This document shows, piece after piece, positions 53,373-62,100 of a DNA stretch of 64,000 nucleotides; the stretch's first letter is position 1; every line of letters begins with the position of its first letter. The notes below the pieces were generated by a model that searched no databases, had not been told where the DNA came from, and worked only from the letters and a program-made list of their open reading frames with translations. Where the stretch lies: NCBI RefSeq assembly GCF_018137965.1, contig NZ_CP073100.1, positions 1,798,001 to 1,862,000 on the forward strand, written 5' to 3'. This stretch comes from Luteolibacter ambystomatis. Lineage in GTDB: Bacteria > Verrucomicrobiota > Verrucomicrobiia > Verrucomicrobiales > Akkermansiaceae. The translations under genes and the position numbers were made by a program.

Positions 53373-53648
53373 TCATGGGTGGTGAGCGGGAACCGCCTGC
53401 GCGAAATGGCCGCCGGGGCGGTCTTGCGTGCGATCGAGGGATTCCGCCTGCAGCCTGGAACCTTCGATCCCGTTGTAGCCGGCGGTGAAGAAGTGGCCGC
53501 TTCCGCCGCCGCTGCCGTCGGTGTTCGGTTCCAGGCTGAGCATGCCGAGGGTGGAGCCGCCTTCGCGGATCAAGCCGAGGTATTCGGCGAAGGGCCATGC
53601 CGGAGCGGCGAGGGCGAGGAAACCGATGGCGAGGCGGGATAAGGGCAA
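53373..53648 (-). CDS. Hypothetical short secreted-protein frame, possibly a remnant
   Basis: 91 aa from a TTG start, beginning with a signal-peptide-like LAIGFLALAAPAWPFAEYLG and ending in a disordered stretch. A Gly/Ser-rich middle (NTDGSGGGSGHFF) is present. Not recognised. It may be the start of a gene whose remainder was lost next to the DUF1080 gene. Confidence 0.3.
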   Translation of the reverse strand: MPLSRLAIGFLALAAPAWPFAEYLGLIREGGSTLGMLSLEPNTDGSGGGSGHFFTAGYNGIEGSRLQAESLDRTQDRPGGHFAQAVPAHHP

Positions 53649-53712
53649 AGCGATGGTTTTTTCATCGTGGGGAATCGGTCAGACGCTCTTGGCTCTCAGG
53701 AATCAGGGCCGG

Positions 53713-56343
53713 CTATTTCTTTTCCGAAGCCTCGATCTGTTTCGTGAGCACGTCGATTTCCCGGTTGATGGCGTTGATGCGTTCCTGATTGCCGCCCCTG
53801 GCAGTGTCGGCATTCAGACGATCCAGTTCCTTTTGCAAGGCTGCGATCTTGCTCTGTAGGGCTGATGCATCGGATCCCTGTTTGCCGCAGTATTCCGCAT
53901 ACACGCGGTCGATGACCACCGATGACGCATCCTTGGCGCACCAGGCCGGTTTATCATAGCGTTGGTAGCCGTCCATGATGCCAAACCATGCCTCCGCCCA
54001 AGGAGCCAGATTGATCTGTTGGTTTTGCGCCGAGGCGATGATGCCCTCGAGCCGGGCGGCCATGTCCTTGCAGGTCGGCGTGTCCCGTTTGGAGGCGACA
54101 TGCGCCTTGAGGCCCTCGCTGGTCAGGTCGAGCAAGGCCTGTGTCCATGCCTTCTCGTCCGGCTTCGAGCCGAGGGCGTTTACCAGAAACATGGCTGCTT
54201 CATCCTGGACCACTTGGTAGCCCTTGCTTCCTTTGGTCAGGCACAGGCCGCGCCTGGCGTACTGGTCCGCCTGCGATTTCATCCAGACTTTTTTCTGCTC
54301 GGGATTCTTCATGTTGTCAGCGACATACTGGAGTTTATCCCGCATGGCTTTGCGTGCCTCCTCCGTGCGATAATAGGCGCTGAAATGCTGGTTGAGGTCC
54401 TTGGTGAGGCCCGACAGGAACTTGTCCCCACCCTGCGCCGCAATCTCATATTGGCTCACGAGTTTGACCGGGGCGCCCGAGGCTTGCATGGCGGAGTAGA
54501 TGCGGCTGCAAAGCGCGCGATCGCTTGGCACGGGATACTTTTGCAGTTCCGTGGCGAATTTCTGAAAGGGATTGCCGGTCACATACCCTTCCTGCGGGCA
54601 GCCAGGCTTCTCCTTGGACGCAGTGAGCGCGGCTTGGAAGCCCTCCCACGAAGCGATCAATTGCTCAGGGTTCTTCATGCTTTCCAGCGCACGATAAGAC
54701 AGATCGAGGTTATACGGATTGCGCATCCATGCGCTTTTCAGCAAGCCGGGCCCGTAGGTGTCGGCGACCGTTTGGGGAAGCTGCATGAAAAGCGACCAGC
54801 CCAGATTCGAGTCCGCGAAACCTTGCAGGCCGTAATTCATCGCGGCGGCGAGGGACAGCGCCTTGCGGTCGCCGCCGAGGACCGGCTGCGGTTTCACGTC
54901 GAGGGGTTTTTCCCCGAAATACCACTCATCGCTGCAACTCGCATCCGCTGTGGTGTAGATGCCCTTGGCGTCCTTTTCGAAGAAAGCTGGGTAGGAGTGG
55001 CCGGGCGAAGAAGCGCTCAGCGGGCATTTTCCGAGCGCCACGCCGGCCAGATTGGAGGTGGCCGTGTGCGTGCCGCAGACGCCGCCGTCCTTGCGCATCA
55101 TGGGCAGGGAGCCGTAGGCGAATTCGAAGGCGGTCATCCGCCGCAGAGCCAGCTTGGGCGGATCCTGGGCCACTTGGTTGACATATTCGATATAGCGCAT
55201 GGGCCGCTTGCCTGTGCGCTCCTCTTCCCAGGCGAACTCCGCTTCACGCAAGGGAACCGGGTTGACCATCAGATACATGGCGAAGGGCCAGGCATCCGGC
55301 AAAATGGCGCCGCGGGTTTCCGCGTTGTCGATCTGGTAGGCGAGCCAGACATTCGGCAAGGGCTTGTTGTCGCGCTTGGCCGGCAGACGACCCTTCGCGG
55401 TGTACGCGTCGAAAAACATTTTATACGCCCGCGTATGGTCCTTCACATGCGGGAGGGTCCAGGCGACGGCCGTGAAGCCCCAATGCAGCTCCTTGTCGCC
55501 GCAGTCCAGTGGCTGCCAGTCCTTTTGCCTGGAGGCCATGTAGGCGTTGAATTCGTTCTGCAATTTCCTGTCGGCCACAATGTCACAGGCCCGGATGACT
55601 TCGCGCCGGGGGACGACGGAGACCTTGCCGTTCCTGAGGGTTTCCTCCTCCTCCATGAAATTGATGATGTGGTCATTCATGTCCAAGGGCCTGTCCTTGG
55701 GATGTGTATCCACTTTGACCAAGGGCGACTTGGGAATCTCGACCTTGAGCGGCGCACGCGCTGCCAGGCTGAGATACCTGATCCCTTTTTCGTAATCCTT
55801 CACATGACGGTCGCGGATGTAGAAGGTGGAATCTTCCGGTTTGGCGAGGTCCACATGGCCGGCGTGAAGCATGACGGTCGCCAGAACCGGCTGCGGGTAC
55901 TTCGACATGCGCGCGGTGCCGAGATCCAGCTCCAGGGAGCGCAACAACACCAGCGCCTGGGCGGGACTGGCGCCACGGATTCCATAAAGGGTCGATGCGA
56001 CCGTGGGTGTCTGTTCTACCCAGGCAAACAATGCGGCGGGAAGGACGATGCGGTGCTTCGCCAGCTCCTCCATGGCCTGCGCCTTCCGGTATGCCAGATA
56101 GGACGACTTCACCCCATCGGTGAACCCGCCCCGGTCATTCTTCAGTTGCTGCAGTAATAATTTAAAACCAGCGTCCGCGCCGGCCACACGAGGAATGGTG
56201 GTGTTCGTCGCCGCTGCGGAGGGCGGTGTGCTTCGATTGGCGTCCTGCGCGAGCGCGAGGCCTGGGTATAACAGGGCGACAAGGTGAAGACGAAGTTGTC
56301 GCCCGACTTCTGCGCCTGCATGGCGGAGGAGGTTTTTCTTCAC
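53713..56343 (-). CDS. Large secreted protein of unknown function, transglutaminase-like features
   Basis: About 876 aa from a GTG at 56343, where the frame begins VKKNLLRHAGAEVGRQLRLH with a signal peptide ending ALAQ. No known domain is certain. The block MRKDGGVCGTHTATSNLAGV (Cys423) followed by SASSPGHSYPAFFEKDAKGI (His449) has the Cys-then-His layout of transglutaminase/papain-like proteins, which is suggestive only. Ten or more cysteines fit an exported protein. The last 50 residues are a coiled coil (SKIAALQKELDRLNADTARG). The two-part regulatory module sits about 190 bases upstream, shared with the second giant gene. An ATG at 56448 is an alternative start. Confidence 0.6.
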   Translation of the reverse strand: MKKNLLRHAGAEVGRQLRLHLVALLYPGLALAQDANRSTPPSAAATNTTIPRVAGADAGFKLLLQQLKNDRGGFTDGVKSSYLAYRKAQAMEELAKHRIVLPAALFAWVEQTPTVASTLYGIRGASPAQALVLLRSLELDLGTARMSKYPQPVLATVMLHAGHVDLAKPEDSTFYIRDRHVKDYEKGIRYLSLAARAPLKVEIPKSPLVKVDTHPKDRPLDMNDHIINFMEEEETLRNGKVSVVPRREVIRACDIVADRKLQNEFNAYMASRQKDWQPLDCGDKELHWGFTAVAWTLPHVKDHTRAYKMFFDAYTAKGRLPAKRDNKPLPNVWLAYQIDNAETRGAILPDAWPFAMYLMVNPVPLREAEFAWEEERTGKRPMRYIEYVNQVAQDPPKLALRRMTAFEFAYGSLPMMRKDGGVCGTHTATSNLAGVALGKCPLSASSPGHSYPAFFEKDAKGIYTTADASCSDEWYFGEKPLDVKPQPVLGGDRKALSLAAAMNYGLQGFADSNLGWSLFMQLPQTVADTYGPGLLKSAWMRNPYNLDLSYRALESMKNPEQLIASWEGFQAALTASKEKPGCPQEGYVTGNPFQKFATELQKYPVPSDRALCSRIYSAMQASGAPVKLVSQYEIAAQGGDKFLSGLTKDLNQHFSAYYRTEEARKAMRDKLQYVADNMKNPEQKKVWMKSQADQYARRGLCLTKGSKGYQVVQDEAAMFLVNALGSKPDEKAWTQALLDLTSEGLKAHVASKRDTPTCKDMAARLEGIIASAQNQQINLAPWAEAWFGIMDGYQRYDKPAWCAKDASSVVIDRVYAEYCGKQGSDASALQSKIAALQKELDRLNADTARGGNQERINAINREIDVLTKQIEASEKK

Positions 56344-56533
56344 GGTATAGGCAAGGTGTTCGGTCTGCAATGAGGAGAATTCAGCAGCATAAGCCGATGG
56401 TGAACCTACGGGAAACGTGAGGGAGTCGAAGCTTCGCCGGGACAACATGTTGTTCCGGACACTGCTTCAGATCCGCCACTCCCTTTGAATCCCCCTGCTT
56501 AGTTGGCTTCTTGATTCTTCCTCCAAAGATCCC

Positions 56534-56581
56534 GCTTCGATCAAGGAACAGTATCGAACTCGATGGCCTACCATTAGGCCA
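56534..56581. promoter_or_regulatory. Two-part regulatory module upstream of the 876-aa protein gene
   Basis: GCTTCGATCAAG at 56534-56545, 18 bases, then the palindrome TGGCCTACCATTAGGCCA at 56564-56581, identical in layout to 51738-51785. The palindrome is followed on the plus strand by six T and lies 4 bases after the regulator gene's stop, so it could also act as a hairpin there. Confidence 0.65.
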
Positions 56582-56585
56582 TTTT

Positions 56586-57701
56586 TTAAGCCCCCCGCTT
56601 GGGCTCATCCACCTTGACCCGACCGATCGTATTGCCACGAGCCAGCAGATAGGAACCGAGGTATCGCTTCGTCGCCTGACGCCCAAAGGCCTGGTCTTCG
56701 ATCCACCGGGTGATATTGCGGACGAACTCGTCGTCGTTACGCTGCAGGCCGGTGAGTTGTTTGCCGGGCCAATACCACGCGAGCGACCGGACCTCCCCGA
56801 CCACCGCCACTGACACATCGTCCGGCATCTCCAAACGCTGCCGACTTAGAAATCCCAGCACACCGGAGGCATAATGCTCATCAAACAGGATGATCGCCGT
56901 GGGTGGCGTGAGCCGGAAAAGCGATTCGAGCAGGCGTTCCAGCCCCTCTGGAGTCTCCTCCCAATCCGGCAGGTGATAGTCACTGAGCTGGATTCCCGCC
57001 TCGCTCAGCACATTCCGATAAGCCACAAGAGACTCCGACAACACCGGCTGGCGATGGATCCTGGAGGTGATGAATACAATCCGGCGATGACCAAGCGCCA
57101 GAAACTCGCACGCGAGTTCGAGAAGCGCGGATTTGATACTGATGCCCCCAGCGGGAATCCTTCTGAGACCGTGGATCGAACCTCCCCACGCCAGGACCGG
57201 CTCGTGACGATGCCCATCCAGCCACTCCAACACCACCCGCGGGCCACAAAATACGATCCACGCATCGGCATTCATGGAATCCATGAGCTTCTCCAGTCGT
57301 CCCAATCTGGGCGAATCATTGGAAAGGGCCATGTGCGCGACACAGGGCGTGTGCCCGAGTTCCATGATCGAGCTCATGATGATCTGGCGGTCGATGCGCC
57401 AGAATTCCATTTCGTCCTCCGCCTCCACGGGCACGAGGATGCCGATGCGCCACTGGCGCGTCTTCGGCTCCACCACCGCCTGCGCGTTCGCCACGACCAC
57501 GCGTCCCCTCGATCTGCCGGACCGCGCCACGCAGCCCTCAGCCTCCAACCGCTGGAGCGCCTTCGCCAAGGTCATGCGGGCCACTTTCAATTCCGCCGCC
57601 AGTTGACGCTCACTAGGCAGACGCCCTCCCCAGCAACCGTTGCCAATGCCTTCAAGCAGCAATTGGTAAACCCTATCGACGACAGGAAGGACCGGTTCCA
57701 T
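56586..57701 (-). CDS. GntR-HTH/LacI-sensor hybrid regulator
   Basis: 371 aa. Residues 8-75 form a GntR winged helix (GRLPSERQLAAELKVARMTL, then AKALQRLEAEGCVARSGRSR). Residues 85-360 form a LacI-type sensor sharing YHLPDWEETPEGLERLLESL and FRLTPPTAIILF with the regulator at 39492, so both belong to one local subfamily. It lies just upstream of the 876-aa protein gene in the same direction, with the two-part module between. A LacI-type operator lies 124 bases upstream of its start, suggesting control by the neighbouring LacI protein. Confidence 0.85.
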   Translation of the reverse strand: MEPVLPVVDRVYQLLLEGIGNGCWGGRLPSERQLAAELKVARMTLAKALQRLEAEGCVARSGRSRGRVVVANAQAVVEPKTRQWRIGILVPVEAEDEMEFWRIDRQIIMSSIMELGHTPCVAHMALSNDSPRLGRLEKLMDSMNADAWIVFCGPRVVLEWLDGHRHEPVLAWGGSIHGLRRIPAGGISIKSALLELACEFLALGHRRIVFITSRIHRQPVLSESLVAYRNVLSEAGIQLSDYHLPDWEETPEGLERLLESLFRLTPPTAIILFDEHYASGVLGFLSRQRLEMPDDVSVAVVGEVRSLAWYWPGKQLTGLQRNDDEFVRNITRWIEDQAFGRQATKRYLGSYLLARGNTIGRVKVDEPKRGA

Positions 57702-57825
57702 GGAGAATCGAAGTTGGTTTCAAAGAAAACAAACGGACTCACGAACCATCCGGAATTTCGAATGGCGTGACATGCCATCTGCGCCAAAAATCCGCCGCCG
57801 TAAAAGCCATTGGAAATCAAAATCA

Positions 57826-57841
57826 TTCAAACTATTGAATA
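57826..57841. promoter_or_regulatory. LacI-type operator upstream of the GntR/LacI hybrid gene
   Basis: ATTCAAACTATTGAAT, the exact reverse complement of the 16-bp operator at 59076-59091; identity extends to 23 bases in total. It lies between the LacI gene and the hybrid regulator gene, in front of the latter. Confidence 0.7.
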
Positions 57842-57967
57842 ACCGGTGTGAATGCCAATTCAGCCCGAACCCATCCTTGTTGGAACTGGAATCACCCGTG
57901 AACCACCGGCCGGATCAGAAGGTCCCGCCTGCGCCGCCATCGGCCTGATCACCGGAGCTGCAGGTTC

Positions 57968-59065
57968 CTATAGACGCTTCCGCCCTTTGCTCTTCGCCCG
58001 CTTCAAGGTCTTTCCCGCGTGCCACCTGCCTTCGATCAGATGATGTATCGGCGACACGGGCACGCCCGTTTCATGGCGATGAATCATGCTGACAACCAGG
58101 TCGATCATTGCCTCGCCGATCTTCTCGAAATCCTCGTCAACTCCGGAGATATCGATCCCGCTTGCCGAGAAGCCTCGTCCTGCTTTTCCGCAGTCCGGAT
58201 GCCAATCCTCGACCTTGAAGGATGGCGCGGCTACCCCCACATCTCTCGGCACGCGGACTCCCTTCGATTCAATTACCTGGATGATCACCTCAGGCCTGCT
58301 GGTGACAATCACATCCGGCAGCTCCCGTTCGAACCAGCCCAGCAGCCCCCTTGCCACCTCGGGATCGCCTTCGAACGGTGGCACCCTGTCTTCCCTCGGA
58401 AGGGGGGCTTGGGCGTCTAGAAATCCCGCTCTCCAATAGTGGTCGGTGTGACCGTGGGAATAACGACCCAAACACAGGCCGGGTCGCCGGTATCCCAATG
58501 CGAACAGCTCTCGCATCAACACCTGCATGTTGTAAAATTGATGCGGCTGGACCCGATGCAAACGCGGCTGCGCCAGCGTGTGTGCCATGGTGATCGCCGA
58601 AAAGCCCGACCAGTCGAGATTCATCACCAGATTCTCCACATCCTGTGGCGCAATCAGGACTCCTTCGATTCCACGCGCTTTCAAAATCCTTCCAATCTCT
58701 TCCGGAGAATGTCCCGAATGACCGGCACATACCTCATCCAGCTTCCATCCCAGCATCTCCGCACGTTTGCTTGCTCCCGCCCATAGTGCCCGGAACCCTT
58801 TGCGGGAGCTCTTGGGTGGCGGCCAGAAGTCCACCCACGCAATCGACTCATGAGCGATCTTCCGGATCTTGCTGGATCTGTATGTGGCCAGTGCGGATAG
58901 GAGCGGATCAGGCCGGTAGCCCATCGCCTCGGCGATCTTCTTCACATGATCGCGCGTCACCTCCGGAATGCCGGGACGATCGTTCAGCGCCAATGAGACC
59001 GTTGAATAGTGAACCCCTGCCTTTTCCGCGATCATCTTGAGGGTAACTCGTCTCTGGATCGGCAT
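57968..59065 (-). CDS. LacI-family transcriptional regulator
   Basis: 365 aa. A classical LacI HTH spans residues 6-60 (VTLKMIAEKAGVHYSTVSLA, then LNDRPGIPEVTRDHVKKIAE), including the hinge region. It is followed by a periplasmic-binding-type sensor domain with long family-typical blocks such as ELFALGYRRPGLCLGRYSHG. It probably binds a sugar released by the nearby hydrolases. The operator ATTCAATAGTTTGAAT lies 11 bases before its start, so it likely represses itself and the divergent hydrolase gene. Confidence 0.92.
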   Translation of the reverse strand: MPIQRRVTLKMIAEKAGVHYSTVSLALNDRPGIPEVTRDHVKKIAEAMGYRPDPLLSALATYRSSKIRKIAHESIAWVDFWPPPKSSRKGFRALWAGASKRAEMLGWKLDEVCAGHSGHSPEEIGRILKARGIEGVLIAPQDVENLVMNLDWSGFSAITMAHTLAQPRLHRVQPHQFYNMQVLMRELFALGYRRPGLCLGRYSHGHTDHYWRAGFLDAQAPLPREDRVPPFEGDPEVARGLLGWFERELPDVIVTSRPEVIIQVIESKGVRVPRDVGVAAPSFKVEDWHPDCGKAGRGFSASGIDISGVDEDFEKIGEAMIDLVVSMIHRHETGVPVSPIHHLIEGRWHAGKTLKRAKSKGRKRL

Positions 59066-59075
59066 CGCCCCCTTT

Positions 59076-59091
59076 ATTCAATAGTTTGAAT
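59076..59091. promoter_or_regulatory. LacI-type operator in the divergent promoter
   Basis: ATTCAATAGTTTGAAT, arms ATTCAA and TTGAAT around TAGT. It lies 11 bases from the LacI start and 57 from the divergent hydrolase start. The same site recurs exactly at 57826 and with two changes at 51929. Confidence 0.75.
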
Positions 59092-59147
59092 GATTTCAAT
59101 CCACAATCGCCTGTTGAGCAGCGGCTTTTTGCATCACACGACGCGCG

Positions 59148-62100
59148 ATGCAGGAGAGCAGAGCGAAAGCTCCATTACTGAAAACCGCGTTTACCCTGAT
59201 TCCTCTTATAACCTGTGCATTGACCGGACATGCGGTTGCACAGGGGACGACGGTGGTTTACACCCAAACGCAGTCCACGGTGAACGGGCAACCCTTCCTC
59301 GCGAAGGGGGCGTATAACGGCATCGCCAGCGACTTCCCGAAAATTGCCGGCTACGGCATCAATGTGGTCCAGAACTACGGGTTCAGGAGTTGGACGGACG
59401 CCCAGGTTCAGAGCTACCTGGATCAGGCCCAGGCCAACGGCCTCAAGGTTCTCTTCAATCTGAACGCTGCCGTGCCGACGCAGGCGATTGTGGACCAGGC
59501 GAAGGCGCGTGTGGCGATGTTCAAGGACCATCCTGCGATGTATGCGTGGTACCTGGCCGACGAGCCCAATGCCGCCAACACCGATCACGCGCTGCTGAAA
59601 AGCCTGTATAATTGGATCAAGCAGACGGATCCGAACCACCCGGTCTTCTCTTCGAACTGGGAGTTGGACACGTTCAAGGATTGCTGCGATGTCGACATGC
59701 CGCAGCTTTACAACGGGCCGCCGTCGCGTCAGCGCGGCGGTGCCCTGCCCGGTATGGAGCAGTATCGGGCAAGTACCGGCATCCCGTGGATCCCCATCCT
59801 CAATGTCACTGACGGTTTTGGTGGCGTCGCCAGCCACCTGGATACGCCAATCAAGGTCCGGGGCGCGTTGTTCGACATGTTCGCTCACGGGGGTAACGGG
59901 GTCTTCAATTACCTCCTGTACGCCGAAAACAATCCGGATTCGATTTTCTACACCCCGGCGCTCCGGAGTTCCTTCAGCTCCACCACGCAGGAGTTGGATG
60001 GACTCTGGCCGCGCATCAGCGCCCCGTGCCAGAACTCGTCCACGTGGTATGAGGAGTCCGGCGATGTGTTTCTCTGGTATCGCCGTGTGGGCAATCAGAT
60101 CACGGTGATGGCCGTCAACGAGAGCGAGAACGTCCGGACGGTGAACACACCTCTGCCGAGCCTGTCGAGTCAGCCATCCATCAACGCCACGGTCAGTAGC
60201 GAAAACCGCAGCGTCACGGTACTGAATGGCTATCTGTCGGATACCTTCCAGCCCAATGAGGCTCACATCTACCTGATCGACGGCGCGGGGCCGGATACGG
60301 ACTCAAATGGAGTCTGGACCAACGTGACAGGAGGATCATGGCAAGCGGGCGGCAACTGGAGCGGAGGGACTCTCGCCAATGGAGTGGGCAAGACGGCGGA
60401 CTTCAGCACGCTGAACCTCACTGCCAACGCCACCGTTACTCTCAATGGAAGCTTCATCATCGGCACCCTGAAGTTCGGGGACGCCACCACGGCGAGCAAC
60501 GACTGGACGCTAGGCCCGGGCACGGGAGGTTCGCTGACCCTGGCTGGTGGCGGTGCCATCGACGTGGCCAACCGCACGGCCACTATCAGCGCCGTACTAG
60601 CGGGACAAGGTTTCCAAAAAACCGGTTCGGGTTCCCTCATGCTGTCAGGGACGAACACCTACCGGGGTGGCACAACGGTTTCCACAGGTTCGGTGACCGT
60701 CAGCGGAGATCAGTCTGGCGCCAACGGGGGATGGACCGTCAAGGCCGGTGCGGCGACCTTCCAGAGCGGTTCGAACATCGCGGTAACGAGCACGCGATCG
60801 GTGTCGATGGACAATACCGTCTCCGCGCACTCCATCACCACCTCCGGCACGGTCACCAACGACGGCTCCCTTTCGATGGGCGGCGCCAGCACGCTGACGC
60901 TCAACTCCGGCGCCAACTGGAATCAGAACGGCCAGATGAACCTGGCGCCTTATTGGTCATATGCCACGGCGCGCATCCAGGTGAACACCGGAGCCACGTT
61001 CACCTACACCGGCACCTCGGTCATCGCCCTCAAATCCAGCAGCGTCTCAGGCACCACGGACAAGTCCATCGTCACGATTTCCGGCGGCTCCTTCGTCACC
61101 GGCCAGGGTTTCCAAAACCCGACCGTCGGCGGGGCCGGTTACGCAAGTATGGAGCTCTACGGCGGAGGCACGTTGAAACTCACCGGCGATATCCCGGCAC
61201 TCGCGACCACGGCGGACCGTCCCTTCAATGTGCTGGTTGGTGCAACGGGTGGCGGCATCGTCGATACCAACGGCTTTTCCACCACCATCACACCAGCCAT
61301 TGCCGACATCAGCGGCCAGACCGGCGCGTTGACGAAACGCGGTGACGGCACGCTGACTTTGGCAGGTGCCAACAGCTACACCGGAACGACCACCATCGAA
61401 GCCGGCACGCTTGCGATCAACGGCTCGCTCGGAAATGCCCCCGTAACGGTCAAAAACGCCGCCACTCTCAGCGGCACCGGCACAATCTCCGGCGTGGTGA
61501 CGGTGCAAAACGGTGGCACTCTGGCACCCGGCGCGGGAGGAATCGGGACTCTGACGGTGAACAACACCGTGACCCTGTCCGGCACCACGCGGATGGAGCT
61601 GGGCAAGTCCGCCTCCACGCTCACCGCCGATCTGCTCAGCGCCACCACCCTGAACCATGGCGGCATGCTGGTGGTCACCCATGGGGGCCCTGACGCGCTT
61701 GTGGTCGGCAATAGTTTCACCCTTTTCAGTGCCACCAATCGCTCGGGAAGCTTTGCCAATATCCAACTCCCGGCCTTGGGGGCGAACCTCGTTTGGGACA
61801 CCTCCACGCTTTACACCAATGGCACCATCCGGATTCGCGCGCTACCGGTGGCGGTGACGGACTTTGCTCCAGTCGCGGTCAACGGCTCGGTCACCATCGC
61901 GGTGCTTGCCAATGACAGCGATGCCGACGGTGATCCCCTCTCCCTCCAATCCATCACCCAAGGCGCACATGGCACGGTGACCAAATCCGGCAATAGCGTG
62001 ATCTACACCCCGGCGGCGGATTGGAGCGGCACCGATAGCTTCACCTATACGGTTGCCGATGGTCGGGAAGGGACGGTCGTCGGCACGGTCAATGTGCCCG

